Source: Cynocephalus volans
Taxonomy: Eukaryota > Chordata > Mammalia > Dermoptera > Cynocephalidae
NCBI RefSeq assembly: GCF_027409185.1
Contig: NC_084468.1
Coordinates: forward strand, 51,709,001 to 51,773,000
Reading direction: 5' to 3'
DNA length: 64,000 nt
Positions 22,861 to 34,899 of the stretch are shown here, piece after piece. Both the position numbers and the translations under genes were made by a program. Numbering within the stretch: the stretch's first letter is position 1; each line of letters begins with the position of its first letter. The notes beneath the pieces are model-generated. The model did not search any database. It was not told where the DNA came from and was given only the letters and a program-made list of their open reading frames with translations.

Positions 22861-25600
22861 TGAAAAACATAATTTCTCCTGGAATTAGCTAACAGAAATT
22901 ATAAAATATACATTTATTCATTTTATCTTCAATAAGTTGGGAATCATCATTACATCACTTTTGAAATTCTTCTCTGTGCTTGCCCAATGGCATCTGGTAG
23001 TCATATTCTTTTCCTCTTTTATATTATGGCTCAGCAAAACATGCTGAAGGCACTATAGCAATCAGCACATTGTGTTTTTCTTATAGTCATACTTTGCTTG
23101 GCTCATGCTGTTTTAGGTAGAGAAGCTGCACTGCTAAATTAAAAGGCTATGTACTCACAGCAAGTGGGTTCTGATGACCTAAATGATTGGAAGGAGAGTA
23201 ATTTGCTTTGCCATCTGAACTCTGAGCGTACAAAGCTGAGTCGTGCATGGGGCATAGCTCTGCTTTTCTGTGCATTCATGCGCTAGGATTTCCCATTCCA
23301 CATAATTAGACACTTTATATTAAAATAATTAATGAGATAGGGTTTTAGTATCTTGAATGTTGCTAATGGTCTGTTGCCACTAACATAAAAATGCTTCAAA
23401 CGTGTCTTTGAATTGTGAAAGTGTTTCAACGCAGTATCGGGAGTTTTCAGGGCTGGCGAGAATAGTGACAGAGTGCTTGTATTTTTCAGAATGACTGAAA
23501 CTACCTCATCTGCTACTTATAATGGCATGTGTTAAATGCCAACCGTCTGTTTTCATTTTGAAGGGAAATTTTGTATTATGTCAAAGCCAATGGTATGTTT
23601 ATATTCATGAGATTTGTGGCAAAGGTTGGTAAAAATGCTTACGGCATGGAATTTCTACATGTGGGAGCAATTGAAGGGCAAAACAGAATCTTAGAGAAGA
23701 AATTGACTCTCGGGGATTCCGAGTACAGCTGACTTCTCCATGAGTTCAGACGAGTACCTAGAAGCTGAATCTGGCCCTCATAGTGATAAAAATAACATGT
23801 TCCCACACTTATGATGATAGACACCTGTTATTTAGACAAATTCCACCCAGCAAAAAAAAATAAAAAAGTAAAAATCCTCCTTGCCAGCACTTCCCCACTC
23901 CCAGCTGCTTCCTTCCCATACTAATCACGGCAAAGCAGACACCCATCTCAAAATTGACCGGAGAATGCAAATGGAATTAAAATCTTCACTACAGCATCTA
24001 AATATGAAAACTGTCTGGTGACAGTGCTAAGGGAAATTTTAAAGAAGAAACAAAACTGAAACAGAAACAAAAAGAACTAAAGACAAAGTTATAACATTAC
24101 AAACTGGTACGTTCATCTTTAGATTTAAATGTCCTGTACAGATATAAAGTAAAAGATATTTGAGCACATATGTCTGCTTATCTTTTTCAAGATGACAGTA
24201 CTTTATGCATTTAACATTTAGAGAGAAGCTATCATGAGAAAGGAGAAATGATTTCTTCTTGTGAGATCAGTATGGACTTCATGGGAAATTATAGCATTTG
24301 TCCTGGGTCTTAAAGAAGAATCAAATCTTTGTGTAGAAGAAAGACAGATGATAGTAGTGAACTAACAGTCTTTTCCATCTTGTGGACAAGTAATCTTCAT
24401 GATACTTTGGAGAATGTCTCAACCATGCCTGGGGAAGCTGCCTTCTAGACTCAAGGTTGGTCCTTTCTGTTGGCAGAGCTGCTCCAGTACTTACATCCAT
24501 TGCCAATTTTCCAGCTGCAGTTGCTCCTGAGTTATTTACAGCTGTGCCTTGTGGTTTAGGATTATACAACTCAGAATCCCATCAGCATTTTTTCCTGCCT
24601 TTCTTGAAATTGTCCCAGTGGAACTTAGAACAAAGCAGATGCTCAGATATTCCACCATCTTCCTCTTTTTACATATGCCTCATACAGCATGTGAGAATTA
24701 TAAACATTACGGTTTCATTACTCAAAAATTGGCTGTGTTCTAGGACTGAGTTGTTGTTTGTATTGATCTTGATAGTCACCGATGTGTGGAGAATCTGGTG
24801 TCACGAGAATACAGATGATGGGAGAAAGTGACTACTTTGTGGATGTTTTGCCTGATATGGGGTTTATGAAATGAACGTTTGTAAAGATAACTTGGAAACT
24901 AGAAAATTCTATACAAATGTGTGACATTATGAAGCTGTTGACCTTCCAAAGGACACACTGATTTGTGTTGATTTTCTGTTTTTCAGAGATGGCATTATTA
25001 AACAATACACATAGCTCTACATGGTATTCACATGGCTCATGACTAAACCCTGCCAGCTCTGAGAAGAATTCTGTTGCTGCAACTTCTAAGCACATTTAAC
25101 TCACTAAAAACTAACTTGCTAAGATTGTAGTTGATAATACCAGCATTGATGACTATCTTATCTGGACCACTCTCTAGCATCAGTGAAGTTAGAAAGAGCT
25201 ATGTATTGGTCTCAGTCACAAGCTCATAGGATGCTAAAAGGACCCTAGAGAATATCTGTTTGACAGGTCTCACCCTGGGATCTATGCTCCTTCTAAAAAA
25301 TTATAGAGAAATTGGATATTTTTTTGCAGGAATACCACACATGGAAACAAAAATAAATTTCTTTGATTTTAATTGGAATTATATGACGTGATAAAGAAAA
25401 CAATAATAAAGGAATTTTTGGTGAATAGTTGTAATCAAGTATTCGCTAATTTGATAAAAATTGCTTTTGAAACAAATTAAGTTACTAATTAAAAAATTCC
25501 CTAGCTGTCTCCCATCTTGCCCCCTTTCTTATGCATTCTCCATGCCATTACATTGTAACATTTCTAAAGAATCAAATTTGATTAAGATCTTCATTATTTA
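22861..25600. other. Mostly unique sequence; possible conserved noncoding stretch
   Basis: No gene recognised. The segment at 23260-23830 is repeat-poor and carries ATTA/TAAT homeodomain-type cores. A 124-codon plus frame (24457-24831) overlaps a minus frame and has no recognised domain. The piece at about 25205-25290 may be a MIR-related remnant. Confidence 0.35.
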
Positions 25601-26200
25601 TATAACCCTTTAAAGATTTTCGTTTGCCTAAAGGACAAAACCCAAACTCCTTATCAGAGAATAGAAGACACTCAGTGTCCAAGCCCCAGCCTCCCTTTTC
25701 AACCTCATTTCTCATCTAGTTTCTCATTTCCTTCTACCCACTCATCCACCCACTCTTCCCAACCTCAAACCATACAAAACTGCATGACTTGCAGTTCCTC
25801 AAAAATGCCAAGACATTTCACATTGCCCTGCCTTTGCATACACTGCTTCTTCTGGCAGAATGCTCTTCCCACCTTTGTATGCCTAGCAAAGAAACACCTA
25901 CTCATCTTTCAAAATTCAGCTCAAGCATTACCTTTTCTAAGAAGACTTCCCAGATCCCTCCCTCCTCGATGTCTTCCCAGGTAGAATTGTTGCTCCCTCA
26001 CTGATGGTGTGATATTGTAGCACATTTAGCATAAGTCACACAGTCTCATTTACAAGTCTGCTCTGGTATCCCCACTCCATGCTACTCCCTTGTCACCACT
26101 CACTACCTTCATTGTTCCAATGGTCAGGAAATTTACCATAATTATCTTAGGATTTCCAATACTAGCACCCTGCCATTCAGTGTTTGTGGAAGGCAGGAAG
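25600..26200 (+). mobile_element. L2 LINE 3' fragment
   Basis: The order GCCTAAAGGACAAAACCCAA, ACTCCTTATCAG, CCTGCCTTTGCATACACTGC, GGCAGAATGCTCTTCCCACC, TCAAAATTCAGCTCAAGCAT and AAGAAGACTTCCCAGATCCC matches the L2 3' region on the plus strand. The distal part decays after about 26040. Confidence 0.8.
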
Positions 26201-26279
26201 AAGGTAGATGGGGAGGAAGGGAAGGAAACAAAGCCAGAAAGTCCAATCAACTGTACGTAAAAAACAAATGTTAAATCTA

Positions 26280-26970
26280 ACTACTCAGCTGTTCCGGGGC
26301 ATCTCTGCTGCTACCCCTAGTATCCAAGCCCCTCTCGTATGGATTCCTGCAATGGTCTCTTTCTAGTCTCTTTGCTTCTATTTTTGCCTTTCTGTGGTCC
26401 ATCCTCTACACAGCTTTCAGAGTAATCTTTCGGAAAAGTAAGTCAGATCATATTACTTCTCTGCTAAAACCTTCCAAGGCTCAACATTAACAACAAAAAA
26501 TCCTCTTTATCATGCCATGCCGGCTTACCTCTTCAGTCTCATCTTGCATCGTTCTTCTCCTAGTCCTGTACCATCCAGCCACACTGTTCTTATTTCTTTG
26601 CCACCAAGACATCAAAGTCTTCCTGCCCCAGGTCCTTTGCCTTTAATGTGTCAGAAATATTCTTCCCCAGATCTTCACATGGCTGCTTTCTTCACATTAT
26701 TCAGCAACAGGTTCACATATAATTTTCGAAAAGAATTTCTCCCAACCACCTGGTTAATGTAGCCTCAATCTTATGCCAAATACTAGAGTTCTCTAAATAG
26801 AACTTACACTGTCTAGGGTTATCTTTCATTTGTTTACTTTTCTATTACCTGTGCCTCCCACTGGTGGAATGAAGAGGAGCTTTGTCTTATTCTTCACTCT
26901 CTTCCCAGGGTTTAGAACAGGTCAAGGTGCATACTGCATGCAGTAGGCACTTAACACATTTGTTGAAAGG
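26280..26970 (+). mobile_element. L2 LINE 3' fragment with tail
   Basis: Starts near ATGGATTCCTGCAATGGTCT. It continues through AGAGTAATCTTTCGGAAAAG, TCAGATCATATTACTTCTCT, AAAACCTTCCAAGGCTCAAC and CAGGTCCTTTGCCTTTAATG. It ends in the characteristic TAGGCACTTAACACATTTGT and TGAAAGG tail. It is a second L2 fragment in tandem with the one upstream, possibly both from one element with a gap or from two insertions. Confidence 0.85.
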
Positions 26971-27648
26971 ATGGGAGAAAAATATGGAGAAACTGATATA
27001 GTCTTTGTTTATGTTTCCCTAGTTCATTTATTTTCCTGGATGACTATTTTACCATTTCTCTCTTCTCAAATTTACATTCTCCAGAATTGCTGGTGTCTCT
27101 GCTCCACCCCCGAGATCCATGCTCTACCCTTCCCTGGTCCTCTGCCCTCTGAGACTCGACCATTATAAATGCATCATCCAGTGTGTCTAGCTTCCCAGAG
27201 TTTGCCAATGGGAATCTTTGGTGGGATATCAAAGGGCAGAAGAAAAAAGTCATGATAGTTCCTTCCTGCTTTCTGCCTGCTGGGGACAGTGGTCCTGCCG
27301 GTCACCACATCCTTCCAAATCCACAGGTTCATAAGGGCAGCTCCTCCTCTTAACTTTCCCCATTAGGCCTAGCAGTGAAATCACTTTCTGCTGTTCTTAG
27401 TCTCCTTTGTGACTTCCTAACCCTTCCAACACATTAGTAAGGCTCTTGAACCATCTGATTTAGATTCTATTTCCTGATGTGGCCTGGACTAAGACATTCA
27501 TCCTAACATGAATGAAAAGTGATGATATTACTTTCCATTTTGCTAAGAAAATTGGGACACTCAAAATAGATTCGTAATACGTGCCTCACAACATCTACCA
27601 GCATCTGTTTCAATACCTCTGCCATCTTGCCTGACACTCTAGGACTGT
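26971..27648. other. Unannotated sequence
   Basis: No recognised gene or repeat. A few short frames on both strands look like chance. Confidence 0.4.
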
Positions 27649-28140
27649 CTGTCCAATACTGGAGCCACTAGTCACATAGGGCCACTGAACAACTGAATGT
27701 GGCTAGTATGACTGAAAAACTAAATGATTAATTTTATTTAACTTTAATTAATAGAAATCTAATTTTAAAATTAATTCCTTGATTCATTATTGGACAATTG
27801 TAAGTATGTTTGGAACACTTGGGTATATGAATACACTTTTTGAACAGTTCATTTTTCTTGAAATCTAAATACCAATTAAGTATTTCTCATGGAAATTTGG
27901 TGACCACATTGTGATGAACTGTAAATATAAAATACACACAGGATTTTAAAGATTTAGTACAAAATAAAAATGTAAAGTAACTCATTAATAACTTTTATGT
28001 TATTACACATTAAAACGTTTTAATATATTGATAAACTATATTTTAAAATTAATTCACCTGTTTATTTTTACTCTTTCAAATGAGGCTACTGGAAAAATGT
28101 GATCTACATGTATGGCTTGTATTTTCTTTCTATTACACAG
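27649..28140 (+). mobile_element. Non-autonomous DNA-transposon-like element
   Basis: The left end reads CTGTCCAATACTGGAGCCAC. The right end carries GCTTGTATTTTCTTTCTATT then ACACAGGGCTGCTCC. TCTGTCCAATA and TATTACACAGG are imperfect inverted terminal repeats, and the AT-rich interior is non-coding. The wording recalls a common mammalian MER-type (hAT-like) element, but I cannot name the family. Exact ends and target duplication are unclear. Confidence 0.45.
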
Positions 28141-28319
28141 GGCTGCTCCAGGTCTATTCTCTGTGTCCCTAATTTAAGTCAATCACTCACCTGTGCATTA
28201 GCTCACATTTCTCTCACCTACTCAAACATATCACTCCAGCAATTTTTCCATTTCTTTCCAAAGTTATCAATTTCTCCTCTCAATTGGATTCTTCCCATAT
28301 GCACATAGATGTGCTGTTA

Positions 28320-29815
28320 TTTCTCCCACTCAGAAAATAAAGATCTTCACCCCATTTCAACCACAGTTTTGCTACTCCCCATAATATCAAAATTCCCTGA
28401 AATCGTTATCAATACTCACAGTCTCCAATTTCACTCTCTTATTTTCTTTTAAACCGCTTTCACCCTCCACTGAAACTGCTCTTATTGAAATTACCAAACA
28501 CATTGCTCACTCCGTGGTCTATTCTAACTCCTAATGTTAGTTGATCTACCAAATAAATTTGAAAATGTTGCTAAGTCTGTCCTCCTTGATGTACTTTCTT
28601 TCTTCTAGTTTCCAGAGCATCATACTCTCTCGAATTTCCTTCTGTACCACTGGTTGCTCCTTTATGATCTTTTTTTATTAATCTTCCTCATTTCTCAGCC
28701 TCTTCACATTGGAGTGAAGGGTTTAGTCCTTGGACTCCTTTCTCTTCACTCATTTCTTTGGTGATTTTTGTCATCTTGATTCTTTATGTATTCTTTACAT
28801 GCCAATGATTCTAAAATTTATTTCTCCTACCCAGAGCTCAATCTTGAATTCCAACTCATATTTCTCGCTACCTACTTGACATGTTAAACTTAATGTTTCC
28901 AAAATTGAACTTCAGTCTTCCTCATTTCCATTATTAGCGACTCTATTCGTTGAGTTGCTTGTGCCAAAAACTTTAAAGTCATCCTTGACTTCTCCCTTTC
29001 TCTATTCCACAACGCTTTTCTCAAGAAATCCTATTGCCTTCAAAATATGTCAAGAATGTGGCCACTTTTCACCTTCTCCACTGTTACTATGCTAGTCCAA
29101 GCCCCTATCATCTCTTTTGTGGATTATTGCAACAGCTTCCTATCTGTTTTCTCTACATCTTACCCCAATAGTCCATTCTCAGCACACAAGCCAGAAGCAG
29201 TGTGATATCAAGGAAAGCATATCTTGTCTTTTCTTTGCTCAGGAAAATTTAACAATTCTCCATTTCATTTGTGATAAAAACCAAACTCTTAACAATTACC
29301 AGTAAACCCTGCATGATGTGGTCAAGACAATGCTATGATCACATCTATTATTCTCCTCTTTTCTCACTCCACTTCAGAAACGCCAGCCTCCAAGTTCTTT
29401 GTAGAGCACACCAGGCATTTCCTACTGTAGACCCTTGCACTGGCTGTTGACTCTGCCTAGAACAATTTCCACCAGCTATCCATGTGATATTTTCTTCATG
29501 CCTTCCAGTCTTTGCTCAGAATTCACCGTTCCCATGAAGCCTGATCTGAGCCCCTATTTTAAATTGCAACACTCATCCCAAATCCTATTCTCCTTATCCT
29601 GCTGTTTTGTGATATTGTCTCCTTGCACTTAACCACCTTCTTACATACTATATGTCTTACTGCCTTTTATGTTTTGTTTTGTTTTGTTTTGTTTTTTTCC
29701 TGCTCCACTGGTATGTATATTCCACAAGGGCAGAGCTTGTGTCTATTTACTGTCTATTTTAAACAGTGCCTTGCACATAGGAGATATATTCAAAAAGTAT
29801 CTGTTGAATAACATC
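28320..29815 (+). mobile_element. L2 LINE with reverse-transcriptase C-terminal region
   Basis: This is the longest L2 piece here. The part at about 28730-29000 follows the end of the RT domain (GGTTTAGTCCTTGGACTCCT; GCCAATGATTCTAAAATTTA; GTCATCCTTGACTTCTCCCT). Beyond it come GATTATTGCAACAGCTTCCT, CACTGGCTGTTGACTCTGCC, AATTTCCACCAGCTATCC and a tail with ACAGTGCCTTGCACATAGGA. Many stops break the frame. A (GTTTT)n run sits at 29671-29696 inside the 3' end. Confidence 0.82.
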
Positions 29816-30175
29816 ATAGTTCAACTCCTTTATTCAGTCTTATCACACATTTCTTAATAACTATGTTTTTCAATACAATCAAGGGCCCGAGTTCCAGTTT
29901 AAGAAAAAATGCATTTCAGACTCATCCAACTTAACCAAGACCTAGATCCTAAATCAAGTCTTCTATGTGTCTGAATGTCCCTGTGCCCAGAGATCATGGT
30001 ATGAAGAAGATGGTATTAAGAAGATAGAAGATAGGTGACCTATTGAGGAGCTTCAGCCTAACAATTATGATGAAGACTGACCAGTTTGCAACAGGATCTC
30101 TTATGAAGCCTAAGGCTCTCACTGCAGAAAGGAGTTAAAAGTTGCCTTTGATTTTTGCCACTAAAGAATTGAAGT
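29816..30175. other. Unannotated sequence
   Basis: No recognised gene or repeat. Confidence 0.4.
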
Positions 30176-30320
30176 AGAATTATAGAATGCCCCAACTAGA
30201 AGAGCCTGGGGATCATCTGGTCCAATTTCCTCCCACAGCTATTCAGTGGTAGGACTGAACTCAGGGTACTTGCCTCCCAGCCAAGGACTATTCCCATTAT
30301 CCTACACTGCCTTCTCTCAT
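30176..30320 (-). repeat. MIR-like SINE fragment
   Basis: The run GCCTGGGGATCATCTGGTCC, TCAGTGGTAGGACTGAACTC, GGTACTTGCCTCCCAGCCAA and a CCTACACTGCCTTCT end matches the complement of a MIR-type element. Confidence 0.65.
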
Positions 30321-30344
30321 ATGCACTTATATATTTATATGTAT

Positions 30345-30360
30345 GAAAAGGGATTATAAA
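30345..30360 (+). repeat. Target-site duplication, left copy (truncated L1)
   Basis: GAAAAGGGATTATAAA is repeated exactly at 31255-31270, bracketing the truncated L1. Confidence 0.95.
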
Positions 30361-31254
30361 CCCAATTAAAAAATGGGCAAAAGAGCTAAGTAGGCATTTC
30401 TCTAAGGAAGATATACAAATGGCCAACAGACATATGAAAAAATGCTCAACATCACTCAGCATCCGGGAAATGCAAATCAAAACCACACTGAGATACCATC
30501 TAACCCCAGTTAGGATGGCTAAAATCCAAAAGACTCTGAACGATAAATGCTGGCGAGGTTGCAGAGAAAAAGGAACTCTCATACATTGTTGGTGGGACTG
30601 CAAAATGGTGCAGCCTCTATGGAAAATGGTATGGAGGTTCCTCAAACAATTGCAGATAAATCTACCATAGGACCCAGCTATCTCCACTGATGGGAATATA
30701 CCCAGAGGAATGGAAATCATCAAGTCGAAGGTATACCTGTTCCCCAATGTTCATCGCAGCACTCTTTACAATAGCCAAGAGTTGGAACCAGCCCAAATGT
30801 CCATCATTGGATGAGTGGATACGGAAAATTTGGTACATCTACACAATGGAATACTACTCAGCTATAAAAACGAATGAAATACTGCCATTTGCAACAACAT
30901 GGAAGGACCTTGAGAGAATTATATTAAGTGAAACAAGTCAGGCACAGAAAGAGAAATACCACATGTTCTCACTTATTGGTGGGAGCTCAAAATTAATATA
31001 TAATTCACACACACACACACACACACAAAAAAAAAAAAAAACCGGGGGGGGGGGAGAAGATATAACAACCACAATTACTTGAAGTTGATACGACAAGCAA
31101 ACAGAAAGGACATTGTTGCGGGGGAGGAGGGAGGGAGGAGGGAGGGAGGTTTTGGTGATGGTGAGCAATAATCAGCCACAATGTATATCGACAAAATAAA
31201 ATTTAAAAAATAAAGAAAGAAAGAATCAGCAAACACTATAAAAAAAAAAAGAAA
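30361..31254 (+). mobile_element. 5'-truncated young L1, ORF2 end and 3' UTR
   Basis: It matches 43426-44270 of the full-length L1 with few mismatches, starting at CCCAATTAAAAAATGGGC. It carries the end of ORF2 with the CWRGC and HCWWDC cysteine motif, the 3' UTR with CA repeat, G-run and polypurine block, and an A-rich tail. The coding remnant has a TAG stop at 30668-30670 and a nearby frame change, so it is dead. The tail contains extra sequence (about 31217-31240) between two A-rich runs. A perfect 16 bp duplication flanks the copy. It has lost everything upstream of the last third of ORF2. Confidence 0.95.
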
Positions 31255-31270
31255 GAAAAGGGATTATAAA
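31255..31270 (+). repeat. Target-site duplication, right copy (truncated L1)
   Basis: GAAAAGGGATTATAAA, identical to 30345-30360. Confidence 0.95.
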
Positions 31271-31820
31271 TATTGGCTGTTGTTAACTGACAAGAAACTT
31301 TGTGTTTGTTTGCAATGCAGATGTAAAGAAACTGTAGCATATATTCTCCTGCAAAAAATAGTATTATGCCTCTAAGTAAGCAAGCCCACATAAGTGTATT
31401 TTAACTAGAACTTAGTTGAAATGTAATATCAATAGTATTTTAGCACCTGATCACCACTGTGGGTAAAAGTACAACTGTGGGTAAAATTACCACTATGGGA
31501 AATAGTGTACAAGGCTTCTATTCATTGTACTGAATACACTTCAGTGCCAGCTACATAAACAAGAAAGACAGCCCCAGAAAAAATTTCTGCTGTTTCTTTA
31601 TGGTGAAGATGCATCATGAACAAGTGCAGGATTTCCTGATGGTTAGGAAAACAGACTTTAATGGATTTGCTGCTGGCAACATATCATCATTAAGAGAACA
31701 ATAATTATTTTCATACTTAAGGTTTTAACTTATGGTTAAAATAAAGGCTAATCTGCTTAAATTAGTAAATAATACTGAGTATGTATTACACTCATTCTCT
31801 ACTATTTCAGCTTTTGTATA
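31271..31820. other. Unannotated sequence
   Basis: No recognised gene or repeat. The motif GTGGGTAAAAGTACAACTGT, with near repeats of GTGGGTAAAATTACCACTAT, occurs at about 31459-31500 as a small imperfect tandem repeat. Confidence 0.4.
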
Positions 31821-32420
31821 TGTGGTAGGCTTCCCCCCAGTATGTCCCTATCCCAATCCCCAGAACCTGTGATTATATTACCTTAGACTTTGCAGAAGTG
31901 ACTAAGGTTAAGAACGCTGAGAAGGGAGATCATGAGTCTTTAAAAGCTGAGAGTTAGGGGCCGAGCCCGTGGCGCACTTGGTAGAGTGCTGCGCTGGGAG
32001 CACGGCGACGCTCCCGCCGCGGGTTCGGATCCTATATAGGACTGACCGGTGCACTCACTGGCTGAGTGCCGGTCACAAAGAAACGACAAAAAAAAAAAAA
32101 AAAATTCCCAGCTGTGGTCAGAGAGGGAGATGCCACTTGGGGAGAGAGAGCTGAGACGTGAAAAGGTCTCTACCCACTATTGCTGGTTTGAAGATATTGG
32201 AAGGGGGCCCTAGGCCAATGAATGTGGATGGCCTCTAGAAACTGGAAAAAGAGAGGAAACAGATTTTCCCCAGGAGCCTGAAGAAAGAAACATAGCCCTG
32301 CCAATTCCTTGGTTTTAGTTCAGTGAGACCCATGTCAGACGTCTGACCTACAGAACTGTAAGATAATAAGTGTGTATTGCTTTAAGCCACTAAATACGTG
32401 GTCATTTTTTATGGTGTGTA
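31821..32420 (+). mobile_element. MLT1-type MaLR LTR, split by a CYN-like SINE
   Basis: The flanks of the SINE join into one LTR: TGTGGTAGGC start, CCCCAGAACCTGTGATTATA, and ACTTTGCAGAAGTGACTAAG on the left. On the right are ATTGCTGGTTTGAAGATATT, GAATGTGGATGGCCTCTAGA, a GACCTACAGAACTGTAAGAT stretch and TTTAAGCCACTAAA. This is the same type as the outer LTR at 12442-13454, also on the plus strand. Confidence 0.82.
31957..32104 (+). repeat. CYN-like tRNA-derived SINE, long form
   Basis: A tRNA-type head has an A box-like stretch (GTGGCGCACTTGGTAGAG) and a good B box (GGTTCGGATCC). After it comes a TATATAGGACTGACCGG joint, then a second part GCACTCACTGGCTGAGTGCC and GGTCAC, then an A-run (about 32086-32104). 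The layout matches what I remember of colugo CYN elements. I could not see a clear target duplication. It lies inside an MLT1-type LTR. Confidence 0.8.
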
Positions 32421-33465
32421 AAAAAACCCCATAAGGTATTCACTGAGAAGTATTTTTTTCGTATACTATATCCCAGGTAACTACTGGGATCTCCCTACTT
32501 ATTAAAATCTAGATACAAATGCAAATTTCCAGCCATTGTCTGTGAAATCCAGTACTTCCATAAAATTTGAGCGGACTGCGAGGCTAGGGATGCTTCTCAT
32601 GGTCTTCTTTATCTCTGTGTGTATTTAAACGATTCAGTAGAGAAGCTATTTCATCGTTTCTCTCATATGTCCCCTTTTTGAGCAACATAGACCAAGTGAA
32701 ATTTTGTTGTTTTCTTGTATTTCCACTGAATTACTTTTGTGCAAAAGATTTTACAGAAGACAGAACATTAATGCTACAGAAACACAAACCACATAAAATT
32801 AAATGTTTTTCAAAAAATTTCCTTTATCTTTTCTTCACTAGATTCAGAATCTAGTCATGTTGTTCTTCCTCAAATCCTATGGCAGAGTATTTTGTGGCCT
32901 TTTCTCTACTGAACCTTACAAAGCTCATGTTTAACTGTTATCAAGGGCTTGCTTTAAACAAAGTATTTCTTTCTCTAAGGGCAACTACAAATATAATTCA
33001 TTTGTCACCTTTCTATATAAACTTTGACTAATTAATATATCCTTATAACTCCTACAATCCATATAAGAAAATATTCTCCCTTCAATACTTTTCCCCATTT
33101 CTTAATATGGAATTAAAACAAATATTTTATAGCCATAAATCAAACTAGATAATCATTAAATTCTAATTCACCATGACCACCATTCTCATGAAACAGTGAA
33201 TAAAAAAGAATGTTCAACTCTAAGCTTTTTATTACATTAATTTCCTATTGTTTTAACTTCACATACAAAAAAATAAAGTATCCATATTAATCTCCACTGT
33301 AAAATTATACAGCATTCTGATTCATAAAGCAAACTCATTACTGATTAACAGGAAAAAAAGAGAATTTTGTTGAATTTGCATGTATTATCTAATTTAAACA
33401 ACCTGATGAATACAAATAACCAAATGGTATTTAATGCTACAGGTCAGCACAGCACATATATTTTC
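32421..33465. other. Unannotated AT-rich sequence
   Basis: No recognised gene or repeat; AT-rich with many short A and T runs. Confidence 0.4.
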
Positions 33466-33625
33466 TCATTTATTTTTCAATAAATCCATAAAGTAGGTAC
33501 TAACATCTCGTAATATGGATACAGAATGTAAGGCACAGAAAGGTTAAGAATCTTCCCAGTGACAAATAAGTGATGAAACCAAGATTTATATCCAGGGATG
33601 CCTCATCTGCAGGCTATAATACTAT
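33466..33625 (-). repeat. MIR SINE fragment
   Basis: The complement of a MIR 3' half is visible: CATAAAGTAGGTACTAACAT, GTAAGGCACAGAAAGGTTAA, GAATCTTCCCAGTGACAAAT and ACCAAGATTTATATCCAGGG. Confidence 0.7.
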
Positions 33626-34899
33626 ACAATTGAGTTACAGGTAAACAAACTGAAATTGAAGAATTCAAACAACTTTCTTAGAGTCCCACAACTAATGGGC
33701 CAAGGACTCACTTTCCAAGCTCTGTCCAGATAGCACACCAAAGTTCACGCACTTTCTACTACTCCTGTGATTTGCAGGGTTTAAGCAATTTGCAAGCCCA
33801 AGCAAAGATTTGACTGAAAAATAATCACATTGACCCATTTTTCTCCTCCACAATTTTTTACTCTAAATATTCAAAACAAACATGATATGTAAAATAATAT
33901 TTCAGGAAGCATAATTAGATGAAAAGAGTAAGAACTTTGTAGTCAAAAAGGCCTGATTTCAAATGTAATGCTTCTATGGAGTACTTCTGGGAGAATGCAC
34001 AATTAAATGAAGTTTCGACTCCAAAGAAACAAAAGCGTAGCTCAGAGATTGAGATAAAGAAGACTTGTCTTTCTTTATAAGTAAACTTTATAGCTTTAGA
34101 ATTTTCTATGATGGATTTATATATTATTGGGGGGGGAAGATGTATGTAATATAAAGTGCCTATCATTGCAGATGGCTCAGAGTAGGCACATAAATGGCTT
34201 CTTCCTCTTTTTTATCAAAGATTTGGAAAACCTCCAATATCAACGGAATACAAATTCCTGAGAAGGAATTGTTTTAGAGCCAAGCAGTTCCCTCACTCCT
34301 CACATGATGCTACTTAGCAAAAGTATGGTCTCCCATAGTTTTCTCCCCATAATTTAAAATAGAGAGAGTTTCTTAAGAATAGGGTTAAGAAGGTAAAAGA
34401 CGCACTGGATCTTTATTTAAGAAACCATACTAAACTTACTTTGGCTTAATAGAGCTAACACACAAAATCCATAGAACAAGAAATGTTTTAATTGCAGACA
34501 AATTAAATCTGGAACTTCAAGTTCTAAGATGTATATTTAGTCAATAAACTTTTACAGCTCCTATAAAAAGACTAACCAAAATAACACACAACTCTAAAAT
34601 ACAAATAAAGATGCAGGTTTAGTATATCCAATTATCACTAAGTTTTTGACACACAAAGTGAAAAGTTGCTATAATTTTCAGGATATTTATGAGACATTTG
34701 CTGAGTCGTTTGGTTCTTAGAACAGATTTGTACCAATCTGGTAGGAAAAACTGGCAAAGGTAGAAAAGAAGGGCAAGTATAAGGGAGCATAGGGTATCAT
34801 TTGCTTCATTAAAAAGAAAAATCATTGCTTCTACTAAACTTACAGGTACTTACAGAAAGAAAACAGAAAAGACTACTAATTATCCCGATTTGAGCACTA
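33626..34899. other. Unannotated sequence, possible worn MIR at 33918-34190
   Basis: The stretch 33918-34190 has a weak MIR-like order but is too diverged to call. The rest is unrecognised AT-rich DNA. Confidence 0.35.

Noticed and set aside
24457-24831. 124-codon plus-strand frame
   Set aside because: No recognised domain or splice context, overlaps other frames; not enough support for a gene.
30196-30747. 183-codon minus-strand frame
   Set aside because: Antisense of the truncated L1 ORF2 end and neighbouring MIR; no independent signal.
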